This document shows, piece by piece, positions 36,301-48,395 of a stretch of 64,000 bases of DNA. Made by a program: the position numbers and the translations under genes. Under the pieces are notes generated by a model that searched no databases, was not told the DNA's origin, and was given only the letters and a program-made list of their open reading frames with translations. Source of the stretch: Podocnemis expansa (taxonomy: Eukaryota > Chordata > Testudines > Podocnemididae); assembly GCA_007922195.1 (NCBI GenBank), contig ML681997.1, forward strand, positions 15,503,334 through 15,567,333, in the 5' to 3' direction. Every line of letters begins with the position of its first letter. The stretch's first letter is position 1.

Positions 36301-38208
36301 TATGCCTAAATTCATTAATAGCACTGAAATGGGATTCTTTTTATGCTATTCAACTTGTTTTCAGAACTTCCCTTTTGTTGTTTCTCTCCAATGAGTTTTA
36401 AAGTCTTAGATTTCCTCACCACTTTAGATACTAACACATGCAAAAGTTGTAGGGCCCAGAAATCCAGGGAAGGTCCCTGTATAGAATGCCCACGGCCGTT
36501 AAGAGAATTCTTTAGGAGCAGTTCATATCTCAAGTAAACAGAACTGAAACTACACCACGGAGTATACCTTTTGGGTAAGAGTACACTGTCACTCCTAACT
36601 GATGTCTATGAACTACCTTGTGATCAAAGATATTTGAAGAAATACACCACATTCTTTTCTGGGAACATTAACAAAGGCAAAGCAATCTAGAACAGAACCC
36701 GTGTTACTTCAAAGTTTATCTTCCTTGTAGATTGTAGAGTGCCTGTGTTAAACTACCGAGTAACACATTCTACAACTCAACAATGAGAATCAAATATTCA
36801 AGTAAGCAGCAGGCAGCTTTTATTATTCTGACTGTCAAGTCTGTCAGTCACAATGAAGCATTACAATAGCTAAAATATATAATTGCACAGAAGAGTGCGA
36901 AAGTCACCAATACACTTAAAAGAAACAGGTGCAAACTGTCAAATTACAGCCCTGCTGGGAAGTCACAATTATCATTTTACCTATGGAATGCTTCACCCCT
37001 CCTGAAGCAAACCCACCAGTGCAGCTGCCATGGCTGCAAGGCCGGGGAAATCTAAATAACAGAAACAAAACCAGGGCTGAAGTTCAGGAGACAGAAACCA
37101 ACACAATAAAAAATGCAAAGACAGATTGGAAAGAGCAAAAAAATGCAGAAAAAACATCAAAGAAATAAATTAGGAAGGGGAGACATTTGGTTACAGATGG
37201 AAAGGGAAATATACTTAAATAAATACCTCTAGCATAAAGGAATAGAAGGAAAAATGGGCAAATAGCCACAGGATAGGAGTCAAGATTCCTCTGAATACGT
37301 CAGGCTCTGCCCAGTTAAACAGCCACACAGTCCATCCCTGCTGCAACACCACTAATCACTTTCACGGATTTCATTACACCCCTCCCCTTACTCTGTCATT
37401 CCCCAGAAGTTCAAATTCCTAGATTTCTGACACTAGATTTTCCCCTTCCACATATTTATGGGACATTTGCTTTCAACTGATTTTATCTAACTCTCCCACA
37501 TCACAAATGGTTTAAAATGGATACCCAGGAGCAATCCCAACAACAAGTCCTGTAGGTAATAAACATTAGGCTGCACCAGCTCAGAAAGCCCCTGAGGCTG
37601 CATCCTGTGCTCCAGAACCTCATTTTTGTTTAGCAAGGCTGCTCTGTGTTTGGGAGCTGATGAAAGTCAGACCCTGTCTCCTGAGGGATTAGCCTTGAGG
37701 TACAAGGATCTGTAAGGTAACTGGATAGCTGTAGCGACTGGATGTGTTTTGTTGAGTACAGGGTCTGTATTTATTATGTTACAAAACTGAATAAAGCTAC
37801 AAAATGTTTCAGGAACCCTAGCAAGTGTGAGCGAGCACATTCCAGACTATTAATCCAGCCTGGGTGGGCAGAGTGTACACCTTGCAAACGATTTTTTAAA
37901 GTATTCTACCAGGTATAATGGCTCTGGTTTTTATCTAGTTCTTCTTCCTCTGCCCCATGCCTGCCTCCTGCTCCCTCTGGAGTCCCTTCTCCATCTCCAT
38001 GAGTGACTGAAGTGACCCAAAGTATCAATTCTTCACCCCACTCAAACGCCACGACAGGGCTGTTCAACAGTCAGCCTCAGAAACTAGAAGCCATGCAATA
38101 GGATACCTAAGTGTCTCATTTTATAATCAGCAAAATCCTCTCAGCCTTCCCTCCCAGTAGAGGGCACGATGGGAAACTGAGAAGCCATTCTCCCCATTCA
38201 CTCCTCTC

Positions 38209-38566
38209 CTATGTTCCCTCTAAGCTGTGCACCTGTGCGATTTCACAAGGGTTGTAAAATCTGTGCACACAACAAAATAGAGTGCACACAAAAAAATTCA
38301 ACAGTGCTAACATTTTTATGCTACTTTTAAGAAGGCAATTTCAAGTAGCATGTTTCAAATAAGGTTTTGTAATTTATAAAGTCATTTCCTTCACCATATC
38401 AAAATAAAATTTAGACATTATTTGCATCACACACACTTACTTCGTTGCACTCACAAGTTTGACCACACTCATTGGAATGCGCACAAATTTGGATACTGGT
38501 TCCAAAACTCTGCACAAAATAAATTTTTTTGCGCACACAGCCTATGAAAAATTTGGGGGAACACTG
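38209..38566. mobile_element. hAT-type MITE, family B, with 8-bp target duplication
   Basis: 358 bp, left end CTATGTTCCCTCTAAGCTGT, right end AAAAATTTGGGGGAACACTG. The terminal inverted repeat is GTTCCC(T/C)C(T/C)AA-like. Flanks CTCCTCTC (38201-38208) and CTCCTATC (38567-38574) match 7 of 8. The interior is rich in TGCACACA-type words. Confidence 0.87.
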
Positions 38567-38619
38567 CTCCTATCACTCAAAAGTGCAGACAAAGCAACTC
38601 TTCCAGGACAGCAACACCA

Positions 38620-39580
38620 AGATGCCACCTCCCACTTACCCCTCCCCCCAAAAGAAGATGAAGAGATAGATGGCACCTGCACCACCACCAGAAGTGGGGC
38701 CTGTTCCCTTCCAGGTGCCCCCTTTCTCTCTCCTAGCTCCTCTATGAAATGGCCCCTTTTTGTTTGTTTGTTTTTTGTTTTGTTTTGGGAATCTGGTCAT
38801 CTCCTCCATAGTGTCTTGACTTCCACCTACTAGCACTCACCAAAATCTGGCTCTTGTTCTCCAGCAGAGTCTGTGCTGCTTCCATTTCTCTGAGTGTCCT
38901 CTCTTTCTCTCCCAACCTGCCAAGGTGAAGGCTGCAGGGCAGGCGATGGCCATCTCCTTCTCTCCATTTTCCCATTCTGAGCCTGTCTCTTCTTCACATC
39001 CCACTTCCTCTCCTTCGTGGTCCACCACTTCTGGCCTCCTTCTCCATCCTAATTATTCTCCCTTCCTATTTCCCTGATTTAGATGCCTGGCACGCACTCT
39101 CCCTGGCCCTTGCCATGAACCCCTTCCCCCATCCTCCCTGACTTCATTTGCCCGTTCCTTCTAATCCCAGGAGCTCTATATGCCTCTCATTAACCCTGAC
39201 CTGCAGCCGAGGCCTGACTCCCCCATTCACCACAATCGCTCTCTTGGCTGTTCTCTTTCTAGGCAAAGAAGTTTCTCTCTCTGGTCGTTATTTGCTCATC
39301 GCCAACATGACATTCTCTCTCTCTCCTGTCTAATCACTCTGTGCTTTTCTGATCTCCAGTCTATTAACCTCTCTGACTTCTCTGCTCCTCTCCTTGTCTC
39401 AGCTCCATCTGTTGATGCCATGGAATCTACCTTGGCTTTCTTCCTGACTGTTACACTCTCCCTTTCCTGAACTACTTATTGTTCTGTATATTGTCTTCGT
39501 TTGCCTTGTTAAAGTCAGACTGCAAGCTCTTCATGGCAGCAAGCCTGGCTTACTCTTTATTTATACAGCACGGTGTAAAC
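38620..39580 (+). repeat. Pyrimidine-rich segment ending in a LINE/SINE-like tail
   Basis: About 900 bp of C/T-rich plus-strand sequence with many short open frames. It ends with GACTGCAAGCTCTTCATGGC, AGCAAGCCTGGCTTACTC and ATACAGCACGGTGTAAACG, which follow the common LINE/CORE-SINE 3' order (TGCAAGCTCTT--GGGCAG...TACAGCAC). It may be a worn L2/CR1-like copy. The coding part is not recognised. Confidence 0.4.
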
Positions 39581-40074
39581 GTATCACATTGAATTAGTCA
39601 GATTATCAGGAATCATGTTTGATCTTCGCTACCTCTTTGGTTTGGTATTCTGAGAGTTACTTCTGCCTTAAAGAGCAAAGGCTGCTTGATTCAAACATGG
39701 TTTTCTAATTAAGAGTCAGCACTGAATCTCCCTTACGTGTTAAAATGAAACAGGATGCAACTAAAATATCCATTGTTGCTCTTATTTACACAGTATTATG
39801 CTGCCACAGCAACTGGCATCACATAAGTTGCCTTAAAATGTTATAAGATACCATACAATACTGCATCCCCCTGCTCTACCTATTATCATTTCTCCACAAC
39901 AATGTGCTAAACAACAATACACACACAGAGCCAAACCGGCACATATGCAGTGGTTTCCAATGTAATTGAAAATGTAATGATTTATTAAAGTTAAGGAAGA
40001 AGATGCACTTCCGCACAAAAATTAAGCAACGATGACAGAGACTGGGGTACATCCCCACTGACAGCAGCAAATTC

Positions 40075-40150
40075 ACCATGGTCAGATCAATCTTTCTGGA
40101 TCGATTGAGTAGTCAGTGAAGACCCGCTCAATTGATCTGGAAATCAAGAC
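40075..40150. repeat. GATCGAT-rich dispersed repeat fragment
   Basis: CACCATGGTCAGATCAATCT, CTGGATCGATTGAGTAG and GTGAAGACCCGCTCAATTGA relate to 7700-7800. Its right part is followed by the MITE at 40234-40450, which may have landed in the same older element. Confidence 0.45.
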
Positions 40151-40233
40151 ATTAAAACCACCCCCTCAAGTGGCGCAATGTTGTGTCAATGGGAAATCAT
40201 TTCCCCTCAGCTCAGCGAAGGTATCACTTAGAA

Positions 40234-40450
40234 CAGTGGCTCCCAACATTTTCTCAGGCATGGCACACCTTGCTACCGTTCATTAATTTGAGGCACAATC
40301 ACCATATAGTTTCCAAATGAACTTATTAACATTCATGAGCCAATGAACCATCCAGAGCTCTCTGAGTAGTTTTTCAAAAACTTTTGTGGCACACCTGCTG
40401 AGGCCTGATAGCACACCTATGTGCTGTGGCATGCTGGTTGGGAAACAGTG
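40234..40450. mobile_element. hAT-type MITE, family A, copy 2, with 8-bp target duplication
   Basis: 217 bp, from CAGTGGCTCCCAAC to GTTGGGAAACAGTG (11 of 14 as inverted repeats). Flanks ACTTAGAA (40226-40233) and GCTTAGAA (40451-40458) match 7 of 8. Shares its body with 16443-16649. Confidence 0.9.
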
Positions 40451-40969
40451 GCTTAGAAGAGGAGCTACAAAATTGACGGGAGTTATGCAAGCTACCATAG
40501 CTTGTGTAACTCATATCAACTGACACCAAATTTCAATGACCTCGCCTGGGGATTAAGGAGAGAGGATGAATGTTCCAAGTAGTAATCAAGGAAGGTTAAT
40601 ACTAGTCAGTCACTGTTCACATTGAATGGCCGTTTACCTAGCTCATTATTGCTGTTGAACAGCTATCTGAAGATGGAATATACATGGAAATAAGTACATC
40701 ACTATCGGATATGCCGGCACTGGGCTTTTCTAGATAAATTAATTCAAATTATATTTTTCTATCATACCAAGAGTAAGCTTATGGTTTCTTGGGTGTGGAT
40801 TGTTTTTAATGACTTAGAGTTAATAATAAGTGACTTTGCTTCATTCTCTCCCTCATCACCTGAATGCCCATTGCTGTTATTCTTAGCAATATCAAGGACA
40901 ACCCTAGACGTCTATTTCAAGCTTACAAACTAGCCTCATCTACAACTAGCCAACCTAAAAGCACAAACT

Positions 40970-41216
40970 CAAGGCTGGTTTACACTGCTGCCAGTGGTCA
41001 ATATACAAGCTGCGTTATATATCGCTCATCAACTTACACTACCATACCATGGAGTCTTCACTATGTTGTGTTGATGGGAGATACCCTCTGGTTCTCCTTT
41101 GGTGGGTTGGGAGTGTAGATTAATGTCTTTGACTGGAGGGCACTTCGAGGATCAATTGACCGGTCTCCACAGCACACTCAGTTGATCCCTGCAGCCGCAG
41201 CAGTGTAGACATACCC
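40970..41216. repeat. Dispersed DNA-element-like repeat
   Basis: GCTGGTTTACACTGCTGCCA near the left and GCAGCAGTGTAGACATACCC at the right form short inverted ends. TTGACCGGTCTCCACAGC and GAGGATCAATTGA recall the GATCGAT family. No target duplication established. Confidence 0.45.
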
Positions 41217-43331
41217 TCGGTATCCGATGAGTCAAAATTCCATTTATCCTCTAGTGAGCTACATAACTTTTAACCCAGTTATCTACTTTATCTGTCAAGA
41301 TTTAAATAATGCCAGCTCTACACAGAGCTATGTTACCAGTCAACCCCAGCAGGACAGAGCGTAAAAGTTTACAGCTATTAAATTCAGAAAACTGGTGAAC
41401 TATATTGTGAACTCAGCAGAAAAATCACGGCTGTATTTAATTGGACCGCAAATTAGGTTGACAAACTAGAATGATTTAGCTACAAATATATTAATATAGC
41501 AACTTTAAAAAGGTATGTTAGATTTCTGTGCTTTTTTCCCCCTCCATTAAATTCTCAAAGTGCAGATAGTCATGGAATAATGAGGTTTAACAGGTTAGAG
41601 GTAATATATGCTGCTAGTGTTCTTAATACATCATAATCTTCTTTCACGGAATTTGCATCACTGTCACACTGAACTACAGATTTTAAGTTGATGCTTTTAA
41701 CACGTTTCTATGGTTACTTTCCAAGGTCACATCATAGAAGCTTGAATAGCAGTTCAGAAAGACAAAAGGAGGTTTGCATTCTTCACTGTATTAAATAATT
41801 TATGAAAGTTCAGGCATTGTCATAGAAAAAATACAATAGCAAAAAACACAGGTCCTGAGGTCCGATTTCTCACAGACAGCATAAAGCACTGTAATACAAT
41901 ATAAAGCAACATTTTCCTAGAAGGCTTCATGAATTAGAACATTTTGACTCATGCTCATATGGCACAAAATACTAAGGTATAAATTTGGACTTTAGATCCA
42001 CATGTACATGTCTACAGAAGCTGCATGGATGAATTTAAGGGCATAAAATTTTGCCCCAGAAAGCTTTATCTTATAAATCAGGCACCACCTATAGCTTCAG
42101 AAAGTATTTTAAATACAAGAATAATCTAGAAAATGTGAAACTGGCATGGTAGCCTTTATTACCTTACATTTGATTTTCATTCAAAGTCATAGAGATTTGA
42201 TTTTACAGCTATTGTATCCATCCCCAAAACATTCCAAATTTAGACTAGTGTAATGAAAGGCTGTAGACATTTTTGAAAGTCTGAGCTTATTGCTACACTA
42301 GATCATATTAAAATAAATATTCAAGATACAGTTTATTGGAACTAATTGAAGCATCTGAGGCTTGGAACAATAACACATTAGTCATTTCGTGGTTGGGATA
42401 ATATTGCTATGCCTTTCCTGCAGTTTCATTAGATACACACTGCTTCAATACGCTAATCATATGCTCTGTCACGGCACAATCAGTGTACTGAGCACTGACA
42501 AGCTGTCCCTCCATGCCTAAAGCTGATAAGGTGCCTGCTCTATGAGTAACCTCAATTATTGAGTATTTTATGGTCAATCTAATGACCAAATGGTTATCAG
42601 TGAACCATCAGGTGCCTGTAATAGGAGAGTGCCCCCTAGTTTATATGTACCATTACTGTTCATTAGTGAATAATTAGATTCTTTGAACCACTTCTCGCAC
42701 GAACTAAAATATGATTTGAGTAACCGAAATCTACAAAAAGTTTACTGAGTTTCTTTTGAATATAATGTATACTATTGTACTCCTTAGGGTCTGGATATTT
42801 TATGACCTGGAGAAGCAAAAGGACTGACAAATAAAACTTTTCCTGCTAAACAGCAAAGCACTTTGCCTATGCAGTCAACAGAAAAACAATGGGTTCTGTC
42901 TTCCCTCGACATTTATTAACTTAAAACGACAATAAACTGGTGAATTGTGGCCTATTAGTAAAATTTTCAAAAAAATGTATAAATGATTTAGGAGCTTAGA
43001 CATTTTACCCTCTATTACTATGCAGTGGCTCAGTAATCTAAGCAAACACAGTCATTAAAAGGATATTTGAGAGAAACAAAAATGGGAGCATGGGTGTTAC
43101 GATGCTGCGACTATAGATGGTTATCTTGCTTCTGACAGAAGTCATTTTGCAAATGCAAATACATGATTAAATGGCACATATAAAAACATCTTGCAAAAGC
43201 ACTTAGCACTTAGTATAAGAGATATATATAATACCAGAAGGTCCATCTCTGTAACTCATTTGGGACGAAGAAAAAAAGAGGGGCTCTTCCAAAACCTACC
43301 AAGATTAAGATGGAGGAAGGATTACTTAATA

Positions 43332-43348
43332 TATTGTTGTTGTTGTTC
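43332..43348. repeat. Short TTG microsatellite
   Basis: About five tandem TTG units in otherwise unique intron sequence. Confidence 0.8.
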
Positions 43349-43759
43349 CTCCCTTTATTGGGTAGTCTAGACTCCTACATTGAGTGAGGTTTTAAATTCC
43401 TCTGATGCTTTAACATCCTGACCCTGCTCAAATCCTTCCTTCGGTCTCGTCTTTCCGTGTTGGAGCCAGCCACACATGGCTTCACTGAAGTAAAGAACTC
43501 CTGGTGCGAAACACAGGCGTCACCACCACAATTGTCACAAGCCATAAATAGGCAGAACTCACAGACTAATGGTGATTGCTTCCATTTTTAGAGAGTTTGA
43601 TTTTTCCTCTCTCAGGGGAGCACCATTTTCCCTTTTGGTAAACTGGCAAATTAACCTCTCTCCCCGCGTGCACTCTCATGTGAATTTGTTATTTCTGCTA
43701 ACCCTTACTCAAGTAACATTCCCATTAATTACAGATTTCAGGTTCTGAAAGTCTGTTTA

Positions 43760-43890
43760 TATTAGAAAGATCACACGGATGAATTAATATTCTTTACTGG
43801 ACCATCTTCTATTAGTGAGAGTCAAGAGACAAGCATTTGAGCTTATACAGAGCTCTTCTTCAGGTCTGAATCTGACAAAGTTCAATATTA
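43760..43890 (+). repeat. SINE-like repeat of the ACAAGCATTTGAGCTTATAC type
   Basis: ACTGGACCATCTTCTATTAG, TGAGAGTCAAGAGACAAGC, GAGCTTATACAGAGCTCTTC and TTCAGGTCTGAATCTGAC match a repeat I know from turtles (GGACCAACTTCTGTTGGTGA...GAGCTCTTCTTCAGGTCT). The palindromic GAGCTC.TTC tail resembles the tail of the main SINE. It is followed by an antisense copy of that SINE. Confidence 0.7.
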
Positions 43891-43927
43891 GTCAAAACTT
43901 TTCTCCAATACAGCAGGGGATAAGGGC

Positions 43928-44048
43928 ATTCTGTAAGCTTCCCCATCTTCAAAGCATCTGACAAAGTGGGATTTTCTCCCATGAAAGCTCATGTGATAAA
44001 CAAATTTGTTGGTCTTTAAGTGGCACAGGGCTCCTTGCTTGTTTTATC
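43928..44048 (-). repeat. tRNA-headed SINE fragment (turtle-type)
   Basis: Antisense: CTTCCCCATCTTCAAAGCAT, CTGACAAAGTGGGATTTTC, GAAAGCTCATGTGATAAAC, GTGGCACAGGGCTCCTTGC. The head is lost. Confidence 0.85.
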
Positions 44049-45424
44049 AGAGCAGTTACTTTTTTCCCCCTTCTCCCCATTATTTCAGATATCTGAAAGT
44101 GATTTAAGAGTTGTCTCCCTCAGAGTCCTACTTTTCTTTTGGAGTCTGCAATGAAGTTATCGCATTGTAATTGCATAAGACTGTCTACACACATACTTGC
44201 CCTAAAATAAATCAATCCAAAGCAATAAAACTAAATCAAACTAAGAGCAGCCACTCAAACAACAGAAGGCATAAATTACATCCCAATTTAATTATTGTAT
44301 TCAATAAAAGAGAGATTGAAAAGCAAGGATGAGTCCCTGAAAGATTTTTTTTTAATTTAGCATTTACCATCTGTTCAATAGTATTGTGCATTTAACCAAC
44401 ATCAGCAACTACAGAGCTAGCATTTTCACCAATAATTAAGTATCCATTTTCATAACAACCCCCCTACTCTGACAGCTCTGCTACTTGGTCCTAAAAATTT
44501 TACTATAAATGTGCAGGCTATATCTTGACATTCAAGTTTTTAGCCTGAGAACCAATCTTTACCACCATTTACAGAAGAAAAATGCTATGGTACCATATAA
44601 CAAATAAAACCAGCTTTTTATTTTTCCCATATAATCTCTGACTTTGTCAAAATCTAGATTTACACTTTTGGGTAGATGGGGGTTGGGGAGAATAACTCAG
44701 ACTTGGATGCATGTTAATCTGCTATTGCCTATGACCAAAGTTTTCATAAGCAATATTAGCACATGGAATGATGGCTTGTTCTGTAAGTTGTACACATACC
44801 GTCTTGTAAAATCATCTACTTTATGTGCATGAACAAGAACCGCCTCTGATGTTACATGATTATGGTAACACACGTCTGGCATTTTGGATAACGCAACTGA
44901 GTTCTTTATGCCAATCCAAGCTCTGTACACGCACATAAAGAGGAACAACTTTGCCTTCCTTTCTGTCAATAATCCACAAAGTTTTAGTTCATCTTTTAAG
45001 TAGCTTATGAAAATATGCATCAGTTGAGTGTGCACAAAAACACTGATGACTGAACCAGTCACAACAGAGATAGCAACCTGCAAGCTTCTCTTCTCAATTC
45101 TCCCACCCACAGCTCAATCCTGAGAAGCAAAACCTCTGCAATTTCAAGCCTCTGCTCAAAAGAGGCCTATCATGTGTTTGATTTGTTTTATGAAACTATA
45201 ACCAAAAGGGACTAAACTCAGCTCAACAGACACAGCCTCAGGAGTTATCAATCAAAACCAAAACCAAGCGACCAGAAATAAAAACACTACCTCGCTCAAG
45301 CCCCTTCCTTCTCTGCACTGGTGCAAAGCCAGAGTCTAGAGAGAATGGGTACCATATGCTAACGTGAATTTGGTGTAATCACATAATACCCATTAGCAAT
45401 TTTGCAAACTGTAAAGAACAATAC

Positions 45425-45579
45425 CTTATGAAGAATGAAGCCGCAGCTGAAGTACCAGCAGAGGTCCCAGCAGGAGCAACCAAACTCTGGGAGGCCAGTG
45501 AGCTGCCAACTCCAGACTGGTCGCAGTTCTGTCCTGAGGCGACGTGACCTTCCCGTCCACCCTCTGTTGCTGTCTCTGC
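45425..45579 (-). CDS. KIF26A: KIF26A exon (first in window): Gly/Ser/Ala-rich linker before the motor
   Basis: The exon has 155 nt: 51 codons from phase 0 plus AG, which completes an Arg codon with the first A of the next exon. The acceptor is a poly-T tract followed by CTTCAG. The donor is AAG|GTATTG. The peptide runs from AETATEGG to SAAASFFI and is low in complexity (Gly, Ser, Ala), as expected for the disordered linker N-terminal to the motor. The closing SFFI-R joins [13 protein letters not shown] in the next exon, a junction I recall from KIF26 proteins. The exon is isolated between introns of 19.8 kb and more than 18.4 kb. Without the exact phase fit it would be hard to trust, because its composition is weakly diagnostic. 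Confidence 0.85.
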
Positions 45580-46271
45580 CTGAAGAAAAAAAAATTTTAA
45601 ATAACGCATATGCAGACGTATACACATGACCATAGATTAGACGTATAGCAATCTGAATTCTGAAGTGCCGCTTCTAAATCACATCCTTGTGGCCTGTGCT
45701 TAAAACACAGCAACAGCAAGGAAAAGTAATAAGGTGAATAAGCAATGCCGTAGAGGTCCCTGCAGTGAAGGAGGTTAAAGCCATGACCACAGCAGACAAG
45801 CAGAGTCATATGGAGACCCTTTGTTATGGCTAATGCACAGTTAAACAGTTTGACAAGCATGAAGAAATGGAAAACGATAAGCAGAACTCTTTTGTTTTAC
45901 AGTCTTATTTGGCGGCTGGCAGAACTGTTTTTCTGGTTCTGTTATAACTGTCAGGAATTGTTTCTCAGTGGCACATCATCTACAAGACCTATCTGTGTAA
46001 AAGGAGCTAAACAAACAGTCATATTTGTAACTTGTTTCCACATGAGCAACCACAAGAAACCAGTAGAAACATCATTTTGTTTTGGGTTTTTTCTCCTTTT
46101 AAAAGAAAAACCTGCTGTATAAACCTCTGCTCTGCTGTTTTTCCCTCATCATTCTCAGCAGCACATTACCCTTCTGTCTCCACCAAATGGTCTCTGCGAA
46201 AAGAACAAGAGTGTCAGGGGATGAATCATTTTCAATGTAATGTCCCAAATCAGTGGTGTTTGCAGGAGTTT

Positions 46272-46283
46272 GGGGGGGGGGGG
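46272..46283. repeat. Run of 12 G
   Basis: Twelve consecutive guanines in AT-rich surroundings. Confidence 0.9.
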
Positions 46284-46321
46284 CGCTAAAATGACAAATC
46301 TGTATTCTGAAACAGTGTCAT

Positions 46322-46415
46322 ACAAAACAAACAAGGAGTCCTGTGGCACTTTTAAAGACTAAAAAAATGTATTTATCACATGAGCTTTCATGGGAGAAAA
46401 CCCCACTTTGGAAAG
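46322..46415 (+). repeat. tRNA-headed SINE fragment (turtle-type)
   Basis: Sense copy: ACAAACAAGGAGTCCTGTGG, CACTTTTAAAGACTAAAA, CACATGAGCTTTCATGGG, AAAACCCCACTTTGG. The head and the far 3' segment are missing. Confidence 0.85.
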
Positions 46416-48282
46416 TGTCACACAAGTATCCTGATGTTTCAGCTCATGAATTCTTCCATCACCACATTTCATTAAGCTAGTTGTAATGTCAGTGGCAGTC
46501 TGTACAAATACACCTAACTCCAAGACGGAAAAGTGTCCTCATGCAGAGAACGTGCTGTATTTCTAAACGTACAAAAAGGCTTAATAAAAGAAGACACCAC
46601 AATAAATATTTGTCAGAAAAGTTAATTGCTTCATGTATGATAATATATGAAGTTTCTGTCACTTGAAATACTACTCTGACATCTCCAAATGATTAGCTAA
46701 AAATAAATTCAGAAATAGCAGACACCCTTGTAATAAAGCACAAATGTAATTAAATACTCCCTGGGATGCCACCAAAAAAACTAGGCCCCCGTAGATCAAG
46801 TTTTATAACTATCTGCTACGCGGATGTAATAGTGCCACCACACTTACATGCAATAAACTTCTCACACTAAAAAAATCCAACCTGAGCTTCTCTCAAAGTG
46901 AGAGCGAAGAAATGCTTCACACATCAGGTGACTCCTTTCCAATCAGACACTTCAGATCTGAAGTGCTGCATGGAGTTTCATTTAGGGCCCAATTCTTAAA
47001 AGTGCTGAGTGCATCTTGACAGGTTCTGGGCTCCCTCAATTCCCATTGAAGTCGAAGGATCTGACCCTCACAGAGTTTGGGTGGTAGGATTTCTTAAATA
47101 GTTGATGCTTTTCCCCAGAGCAATGCTCTAAAAACCTTTTTATAGGCTGATTTAGGAAACTTGAGTCCAAAACAAAGCATATGGCTGCAGGCACTCCATA
47201 AACTCCATCTAGAGCTTTTGTTACTACAGGTTAAAATTACAGGGGCAAAGCATGGTCCCCACTGAATTTCACAGACATTCCTTCATGGACTCCCTGTGGA
47301 ACTGGGATTTACACAACAGTGTTTTGTGATTAGCAGGAAAAGTCACATATTTAAGTTACAAATTATTAAGAAGAATCAAAGATTTAAGTACTACTGGATT
47401 TTCTGTGTGGACACTTGAAGCTGTAAGTGAAATCTGCACAGCTAACATGATACTTCATGGAACTTCAAGGCAATAGGCAACAAATTTATGGTGCCTCAGT
47501 AGAATCTGTTGGCTGTATACACTTTTTTTGCACCACATTTCTAGTCTTCTAGTAGGTTACTTCTCTTAACAGCTATTCATTTAGTAAAGCTCTATTGCTT
47601 AATGAGATATTTTTACATCTGGTCTGCATATAATGAAAGTGTATTTCTCATACAGTCTTTGAAGCTGTTATAGCATGGCCCTATATAGACAATGGGCAAC
47701 AATAAAGCTATATACCCACCAGCCCTTACCCCCTTCCAAAATCCACAGGCCTATCTTTCCATAGTGATTTTTGAAACCACAGTTTTTGAGTGCCCAACTT
47801 GAGAGGCCTTAATGGGATCTGGTTTTCAGAGACCAGCTATTCAATATTTTCTGAACATGAGCCTGTTCAGCACACAGAAGTTGCAGTGCCCAAAAATTAC
47901 TGGTCACTTTTAAAAGTTTAGCCTGTAGTTTCCTAGCAAATGAAGTGATTTTACCATTTGCTCTTAGAGAGAGATCTATATCAAATAAAGGAAGGTGAGA
48001 CTCAAAGGATCAAAGTGCATCAGTTCTTGGAAAGAAAAAATGAAATGAGGCACACAAGATAAATTTATCAGTGAAATAACATATTTAAAGACAATTCATA
48101 TATTTTCATTAAGTCTTTAATTACTCAATTACAATTCTTAAACTCAGAGTTAACATCAGTTCCGCCACATATAGAGGCTGAGAAAAACAAAAAGGTTCTT
48201 CGAAGCTTAGCATTCATTTCAGATTATGTTTGCACCACCCTGAGAGAGCTAACCCCTCCTGGAGGCCCAGGTGTCAGCCCAC

Positions 48283-48395
48283 ATTGAAGCATCTACACTG
48301 CAGTTCTACAGCCCATTAGCGAAGTCCTATGAGCCCAAGTCAGCTGACACAGACAAGACCTGTGTTTAATTGCACTGTACTCATACCTTAAGTGA
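48283..48395. repeat. Dispersed DNA-element-like repeat, copy 2
   Basis: AGCATCTACACTGCAGTTCT at the left and TTAATTGCACTGTACTCATA at the right form degenerate inverted ends. Shares its middle with 33290-33395. Confidence 0.55.

Larger units (their letters stand above)
25615..45424 (-). other. KIF26A intron, 19.8 kb
   Basis: Bounded by GTATTG and CATACAG. It contains a Penelope GIY-YIG relic, several MIR-like copies, SINE copies, a CR1 copy with a nested MITE, and three hAT-type MITEs. Stretches 34600-38200, 41220-43730 and 44050-45424 show no repeat I recognise. Confidence 0.8.
1..45579 (-). other. KIF26A: KIF26A gene, internal part (nine exons, eight introns)
   Basis: Nine minus-strand exons join in frame into 942 codons with no stop, all with GT-AG introns. 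The product is a KIF26-type unconventional kinesin: linker, motor-like domain of about 360 residues, then a long Ser/Pro-rich tail. From established knowledge, KIF26A lacks measurable ATPase activity, binds and stabilises microtubules, and restrains GDNF-Ret signalling through Grb2 in enteric neurons. KIF26A is preferred over KIF26B because segments such as [36 protein letters not shown] and [18 protein letters not shown] resemble what I remember of KIF26A. KIF26B has AAIASRRS and ASRVLRMKKKKTKY at the matching places. First exons, promoter, start codon and the C-terminal end lie outside the window. The paralogue call was made from memory and needs a search. That it is a KIF26 gene is near certain. 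Confidence 0.87.

Noticed and set aside
38459..38833. 124-codon plus-strand ORF
   Set aside because: Its first part lies inside the MITE 38209-38566 and the rest in the pyrimidine-rich segment.
44697..45110. 137-codon minus-strand ORF just downstream of the exon at 45425
   Set aside because: No kinesin similarity, no splice sites in phase, and separated from the exon by a valid donor.
1..45579. KIF26B instead of KIF26A
   Set aside because: Large introns favour KIF26B, but residues in at least four exons ([39 protein letters not shown]) fit my memory of KIF26A better. Kept as the main alternative.
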